A DNA stretch of 64,000 bases from positions 1 through 64,000 of the forward strand of contig JAFYCS010000106.1 in assembly GCA_017539565.1 (NCBI GenBank), in the 5' to 3' direction. Numbering within the stretch: position 1 is the first letter of the stretch; every line of letters starts with the position of its first letter. A program made the translations under genes and the position numbers. The notes beneath the pieces were generated by a model, which worked only from the letters and a program-made list of their open reading frames with translations, did not search any database and had not been told where the DNA came from. Positions 59,878 through 64,000 of the stretch are shown here, piece by piece. Source of the stretch: Lachnospiraceae bacterium. Its GTDB lineage: Bacteria; Bacillota; Clostridia; Lachnospirales; Lachnospiraceae.

Positions 59878-60880
59878 ATGCATATGGCTTCGGCCGGCTG
59901 GATAAGCACCAGCTTAAACTATCTCTGGCCCTTTGCCCTGGCATCATATGTGATAGCCACGCAGATCAGGGCTATCCGCGGGGAAAAGCCGGGGATGAGG
60001 GAGTACATCCTTTCCGTTATTGCTTTTATCTATGCGGCAAACTCGGAGCTGTGTGCCGTATTTACCATACTCTGCATTGCAGGTTGTGTGGTATATAAGC
60101 GCCTGGCGCATTCGGAGAGAAAGACTGTCGATGCTTTTGAGGCCGTCATACTGATCATAGCGGTGGCGGAGATGGCCTTTGCTTTTTCGGCTCCCGGTAA
60201 TGCGGTGCGTTCCGCAACAGAGGTGCGCTGGATGCCGGAGTTCCCCCGATCTTTCCCTTTTAAGAAAAGGTATGCTCTGCGGTATATTCGTGTTTGAGCA
60301 TTTTGTCGCGATACCCGATGTGATATTTTTCTTTTTTGCCGTTATGCTTCTGATCGCGGGATACGGGAAGGAGAGGAAGCTGTGGCAGAAAGCCGTAGCG
60401 GCGCTGCCTCTTCTGACCGACATCGTGTTTACTTCGTACTATTTTGTAAAGGATTTTATCATCGGTAAAAAGAGGGAATATGATTATTCTTATCCTACGG
60501 TGTATCCGGGGGAACGATCGGAAGTCATTCTTCAGATACTGGAACTGGCCGGTCTTATAATTTTTCTGGCAGCTTCGATAGTCACCCTGTTTATAATATT
60601 TGACGATATGAAGAGGCGCTTCGTATCCCTGTGGTTTCTGGGCAGTGCCTTTGCGGTAAGGATGTCGCTCATGCTTTCGGCGACCATGTTCTCATCCTGG
60701 CACCGCACCCTTATATATCTGTATTTCGCCATGATATGCGTATCATGCATGATGCTGGATGTGATCAGAAAAAGGGAGAAAAATCCCGTTCTGATACGTA
60801 TCCTTTGTGTATTCACCATAGTCTGCGGTATAGGTGTAAACCTGTTCCTTACGGTGGGGCACCAGTTAAGAAGGAGATAA
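59878..60880 (+). pseudogene. Broken polytopic membrane protein (DUF6056-like)
   Basis: The plus strand encodes GWISTSLNYLWPFALASYVI and several further helices up to about 60255 in one frame, then continues in the next frame from about 60265 (GMLCGIFVFEHFVAIPDVIF) to a normal-looking end at 60880. The NYLWP region resembles DUF6056-type membrane proteins, which are about 500-600 residues. Here the N-terminal part is missing and a frameshift splits the rest. Its first codons lie eight bases from the divergent start of the SGNH gene, so the 5' end was lost in a rearrangement. Confidence 0.75.
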
Positions 60881-60881
60881 G

Positions 60882-60910
60882 TTGAATATCATTGTGCAGA
60901 GTGCTATAAT
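60882..60910 (+). promoter_or_regulatory. SigA-type promoter of argS
   Basis: TTGAAT (60882-60887) and a perfect TATAAT (60905-60910) with a 17-bp spacer; the leader is about 25 bases, too short for a T-box. Confidence 0.8.
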
Positions 60911-60940
60911 ATAAAACCATTAAACGGAGGAAAAGAACAA

Positions 60941-62689
60941 ATGATAAACATGATCGAAAATGCGATGTCACAGATAAGGGACATCCTGAATAACAGTTAC
61001 AGGGAACTGGCAGCCGAAGGCGTGTTCATCGAGAGTGATGAGCTGGAGATGAACGTGGAGATACCGGCTGATACCAATAACGGGGATTTTGCTTCATACT
61101 TTGCACTGACAGCGGCAAAGAAGCTGCGCAAGGCACCCAGGATGATCGCGGATGCTGTAGTGGAGCGCGCTAAACTTGACGGCAGCTATTTTAATAAGGT
61201 TGAAGTAGCAGGACCCGGCTTCATAAATTTCTTTGTTGATAAGAAATGGTATTCGGAAGTCCTGAATGCCATAGAGAGCGAGAAGGAAAGCTACGGCAGC
61301 AGCGATAAGGGAAAGGGAGCGAAGATCAACGTTGAGTTCGTATCCGCCAATCCTACCGGACCCATGCATATCGGTAATGCCCGCGGCGGTGTGCTGGGAG
61401 ATACCCTTGCCAACCTGCTTAAGAAGACGGGATATGATGTATCCAAGGAATTCTATGTAAATGATGCCGGCAACCAGGTCAACAAGTTTGCCGTATCCAT
61501 AAACGGAAGATATATGCAGATCATCTACGGAGAGGACGGTTTTGAGTTCCCCGAGGACTGCTATCAGGGCGATGATATCAAGGAACTGGCTCAGGCGCTT
61601 TACGATGAGCACGGAAAGAAGCTCCTTGATATGGAAGAGGCAGAGAGACTGCAGTTCATGGCGGACTTCGGTTTAAAGACCAATATCCCCCTGATGAAGA
61701 GGGATCTGCTGAAATACAGGGTAAGCTATGATACCTGGTTTCTGGAGTCATCGCTTCACGAATCCGGCCTGGTGGCGGATACCGTGCAGAAGCTGACAGA
61801 CAAGGGGCTTACCTATGAGAAGGACGGTGCCCTTTGGCTTAAGACCACCGAGCTTCTGGTTGACAAGTATACCAAAGAAGGAAAAACTCCCGAGCAGATA
61901 GAGAATCTCAATCTGAAGGATGATGTACTCAAGCGTTCAAACGGCTTCTATACATATTTTGCTGCTGATATAGCTTATCACCGCAACAAGTTTGACCGCG
62001 GATTTACCAAAGCCATAAACATCTGGGGCGCAGACCACTTCGGACATGTGGCACGTCTGCAGGCTGCATTGGACGGACTGGGCCTGGACGGATCGGGCAA
62101 GCTGGTGATAGTGCTGATGCACCTTGTAAATCTGGTGCAGAACGGTGAGCAGGTAAGAATGTCAAAGCGTTCCGGAAAGGCTATTGCTTTAAGGGACCTT
62201 CTGGATGAGATAAGTGTTGATGCGGCAAGATATTTCTTCAACAGCCGTGCAGCAGCAAGTGCAATAGATTTCGACCTGGATCTGGCTGTAAAGAATGATT
62301 CCGATAATCCGGTATATTACATACAGTATGCATATGCAAGGATCAATTCTCTGGTCAATAACGTATGTTCCGAAGAGGAAAAGGCCGGTATGGACTTTGC
62401 TTCCATCGATACATCGGTGCTCACCCAGGAGTCGGAGATCAACCTGATAAAGTGTCTGGCACGCTTCCCTGAAGTGATGTCTGTAGCTTCCGATGAGCTG
62501 GATCCTTCACATATCAACAGGTATCTGCTTGATGTGGCAGGAGAGTTCCACCGCTTCTATACGGCCAACAGGATAAAAGGCGAAGAGGAAAGCATACGTA
62601 ACGCCCGCCTTAAGATGGTCGACTGTACCAGGATAGTACTTAAGAACGGAATGGAGATACTGGGTCTGGATCTTCCGGAAAAGATGTAG
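60941..62689 (+). CDS. argS: Arginyl-tRNA synthetase
   Basis: A 582-residue class I synthetase. The N-terminal additional domain (NNGDFASYFALTAAKKL) recognises the tRNA D-loop. The HIGH motif is SANPTGPMHIGNARGG, and the KMSKS-equivalent is QVRMSKRSGKAI, retained here although many ArgRS have lost it. The DALR anticodon-binding domain follows (VYYIQYAYARINSL, then FHRFYTANRIKGE). GGAGG lies ten bases before the ATG; a second ATG nine bases later is an alternative start. It is monocistronic, ending at a strong terminator. Confidence 0.97.
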   Translation: MINMIENAMSQIRDILNNSYRELAAEGVFIESDELEMNVEIPADTNNGDFASYFALTAAKKLRKAPRMIADAVVERAKLDGSYFNKVEVAGPGFINFFVDKKWYSEVLNAIESEKESYGSSDKGKGAKINVEFVSANPTGPMHIGNARGGVLGDTLANLLKKTGYDVSKEFYVNDAGNQVNKFAVSINGRYMQIIYGEDGFEFPEDCYQGDDIKELAQALYDEHGKKLLDMEEAERLQFMADFGLKTNIPLMKRDLLKYRVSYDTWFLESSLHESGLVADTVQKLTDKGLTYEKDGALWLKTTELLVDKYTKEGKTPEQIENLNLKDDVLKRSNGFYTYFAADIAYHRNKFDRGFTKAINIWGADHFGHVARLQAALDGLGLDGSGKLVIVLMHLVNLVQNGEQVRMSKRSGKAIALRDLLDEISVDAARYFFNSRAAASAIDFDLDLAVKNDSDNPVYYIQYAYARINSLVNNVCSEEEKAGMDFASIDTSVLTQESEINLIKCLARFPEVMSVASDELDPSHINRYLLDVAGEFHRFYTANRIKGEEESIRNARLKMVDCTRIVLKNGMEILGLDLPEKM

Positions 62690-62702
62690 GGTCAGGATAA
62701 CG

Positions 62703-62734
62703 GTCCTCCTCCGATAACGGAGGAGGACTTTTTT
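62703..62734 (+). terminator. Terminator of argS
   Basis: GTCCTCCTCCG (62703-62713), loop ATAA, CGGAGGAGGAC (62718-62728): a perfect 11-bp stem, followed by TTTTTT. Confidence 0.93.
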
Positions 62735-62755
62735 GAAATACGGCAGAAAGCATAG

Positions 62756-63529
62756 ATGGAATCCCAAGATTTAAAAAGGCAAAACAGGATAAAGGCACTG
62801 AGGACATCGGTTGTGCATGCGGCTCCAGCAGTAAAGAGCAATGCAAAGAATCCGCTGGCTTTCCTGCGCCCCTACAGGGGGGTATTCATCGCCCTTGCGA
62901 TATTTCTGCTGGGCAGTACCATACTGAACCGCATAGCGGTATCGGATAATGGCTATGTATTTACTGATCACCTTGAGGAATGTGCGCTGGTCATCAGCTC
63001 GCCGGGCGGGGACAGTGTAAAGCTCACGATGGGGGATCTGGCCAGATATATAATGCGGGTGGAAAGAGAAGGGGATGTCCATGCCAGGGCATATGACGAA
63101 AAAGATCCCACGGCCTACTGGAAGCTGCGTGTGAGTACGGCAAAAGAAGCGGCATATATCTCAGGGATGGCCAAACAGACGGTCTTTGATTATGCCGTGA
63201 GGGATGCCATATATGCTGTGGAGGCGCAGCGCGCCGGCTTTACTATAGACGAAGAAACATTAGAGAACATTCATTACGATGCCGAAAGGGAATACTTTAA
63301 TATGTCCGAAAAGGAGAAAAACTCCACCGGGCTGACCATAGAGGGCATCGAAGAAAATATGAAAAAAGAAACACTTGTACGTGAATATATGATATACTTA
63401 AATGATGCGGTCAGCGGTGGTGTGGACGTTGGGAGTGATTATTACGAGGGGCTTAAGCAGACCTACACGATCGACGAGGATACTGCGGTAACGGGACCGC
63501 TGCGTTTGGGTTATGTGACCATTAACTGA
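62756..63529 (+). CDS. Membrane-anchored SurA-N-like protein
   Basis: A 257-residue protein with a basic cytoplasmic N-terminus, one transmembrane helix (about 44-61) and an extracellular helical domain. The region from MGDLARYIMRV to VFDYAVRDAIYAVEAQRAGF resembles the SurA/PrsA N-terminal chaperone domain, including a helix continuing to INEETLENI-like sequence. No rotamase domain follows, so isomerase activity is not expected. It may be a holdase or envelope scaffold. No strong ribosome site is visible at 62756 (GCAGAAAG). It precedes glgB by 15 bases. Confidence 0.65.
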   Translation: MESQDLKRQNRIKALRTSVVHAAPAVKSNAKNPLAFLRPYRGVFIALAIFLLGSTILNRIAVSDNGYVFTDHLEECALVISSPGGDSVKLTMGDLARYIMRVEREGDVHARAYDEKDPTAYWKLRVSTAKEAAYISGMAKQTVFDYAVRDAIYAVEAQRAGFTIDEETLENIHYDAEREYFNMSEKEKNSTGLTIEGIEENMKKETLVREYMIYLNDAVSGGVDVGSDYYEGLKQTYTIDEDTAVTGPLRLGYVTIN

Positions 63530-63544
63530 CAAAGGAGATAAAAG

Positions 63545-64000
63545 ATGAACAAGGATGTGCTGATGCGGGAATTCATGGAAGGATCCGCGCTTAAGGCGTA
63601 TGAATACTTCGGAGCCCATGTATCAAAAAGCGGGACGGTATTCAGGACCTATGCTCCCGGAGCAAGGGGAGTAAATCTTTTCGGGGATTTTAACGGCTGG
63701 ACAGAAGAGCCGATGGAACGTGATGACATAGGAGTATGGAGCATCACGATAAAGAACGCCAAACCCGGAGATCTTTACAAATACGTGATCTACGGGGATA
63801 ACGGCTGGAGGGCCGAGCATGCCGATCCTTATGCCTTCGGTGCGGAGTTAAGGCCCGGCAGTGCATCCAAGATTGTAGATCTTAAGACATACAGTTTCAG
63901 TGATGACGAATGGATCAAAAATCGCAGTGACTGCAAGGATAAGCCGATGTCCATATATGAGGCGCATCTGGGAGCGTTTAAGCGTAATCCCAATGAAGAA
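63545..64000 (+). CDS. glgB: 1,4-alpha-glucan branching enzyme, N-terminal part
   Basis: The first 152 residues of GlgB run off the window. Visible are the start (AAAGGAG eight bases upstream), the CBM48-type domain (TVFRTYAPGARGVNLFGDFN, then GWTEEPMERDDIGVW) and the entry to the catalytic barrel (MSIYEAHLGAFKRNP). The enzyme introduces alpha-1,6 branches during glycogen synthesis. CBM48 is shared by related GH13 enzymes, so isoamylase-type cannot be fully excluded, but IYEAHLGAF fits GlgB best. Confidence 0.9.
   Translation, partial: MNKDVLMREFMEGSALKAYEYFGAHVSKSGTVFRTYAPGARGVNLFGDFNGWTEEPMERDDIGVWSITIKNAKPGDLYKYVIYGDNGWRAEHADPYAFGAELRPGSASKIVDLKTYSFSDDEWIKNRSDCKDKPMSIYEAHLGAFKRNPNEE

Overview
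The window looks like a stretch of chromosome from an anaerobic, Gram-positive clostridium of the Lachnospiraceae type (Butyrivibrio or a close relative). This rests on gene content, not on a database match. The content includes rubrerythrin, a long-form PPi-dependent phosphofructokinase, GatCAB-based tRNA amidation, AddAB instead of RecBCD, the DapL lysine/cell-wall route, an ECF thiamine transporter behind a TPP riboswitch, lipoproteins, no outer-membrane genes, and SigA-type promoters with 17-bp spacers. About 92% of the sequence is coding. I saw no rRNA, tRNA, CRISPR array, prophage or intact insertion sequence.

Layout. 0-5 kb is accessory: the tail of a membrane protein, an erythromycin-esterase homologue, a sensor kinase, an acetyltransferase, a DUF6985-like gene abutting the C-terminal stub of an aldose epimerase, rubrerythrin, and a frameshifted small lipoprotein. 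5-13.5 kb is housekeeping: hflK-hflC, a PurF paralogue without its catalytic cysteine, pfp, a zinc-ribbon membrane protein and a DMT exporter. 13.4-27.5 kb is one long operon (aspS-gatC-nucleoside hydrolase-like-gatA-small membrane protein-gatB-addB-addA). It is divergent from an XRE regulator, with two matching palindromic operators between them. 27.5-36 kb holds a GAF/HD-GYP protein, thiT with its TPP riboswitch, a HAD-CPBP protease fusion, and a four-gene minus-strand operon (ParB-like/BMP fusion, metallophosphoesterase, hisC, small multidrug export protein).

35.8-44.2 kb is surface and signalling: a methyltransferase, then a sugar cassette (CMP-sugar synthetase, Gfo/Idh oxidoreductase, SDR). 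After it come an HD-GYP phosphodiesterase, an SGNH hydrolase, and a sugar-binding lipoprotein translationally coupled to a diguanylate cyclase, so synthesis and breakdown of c-di-GMP are encoded side by side. 44.2-50.6 kb is nitrogen and lysine metabolism: glnA behind a consensus promoter and a leader terminator, with an ANTAR antiterminator immediately downstream, then a GT-C-like membrane protein, dapF, dapL and a DJ-1 protein.

50.6-57.9 kb holds an unrecognised 886-residue protein with coiled-coil and two glycine-rich hydrophobic hairpins, next to a small acidic protein with the look of a chaperone. An acetyltransferase and a heterodimeric ABC exporter follow. This is the best candidate here for something undescribed. 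57.9-60.9 kb is a decayed surface-modification island (FkbH stub, SGNH acyltransferase-like protein, broken membrane protein). 60.9-64 kb returns to housekeeping with argS, a membrane-anchored SurA-N-like protein and the start of glgB.
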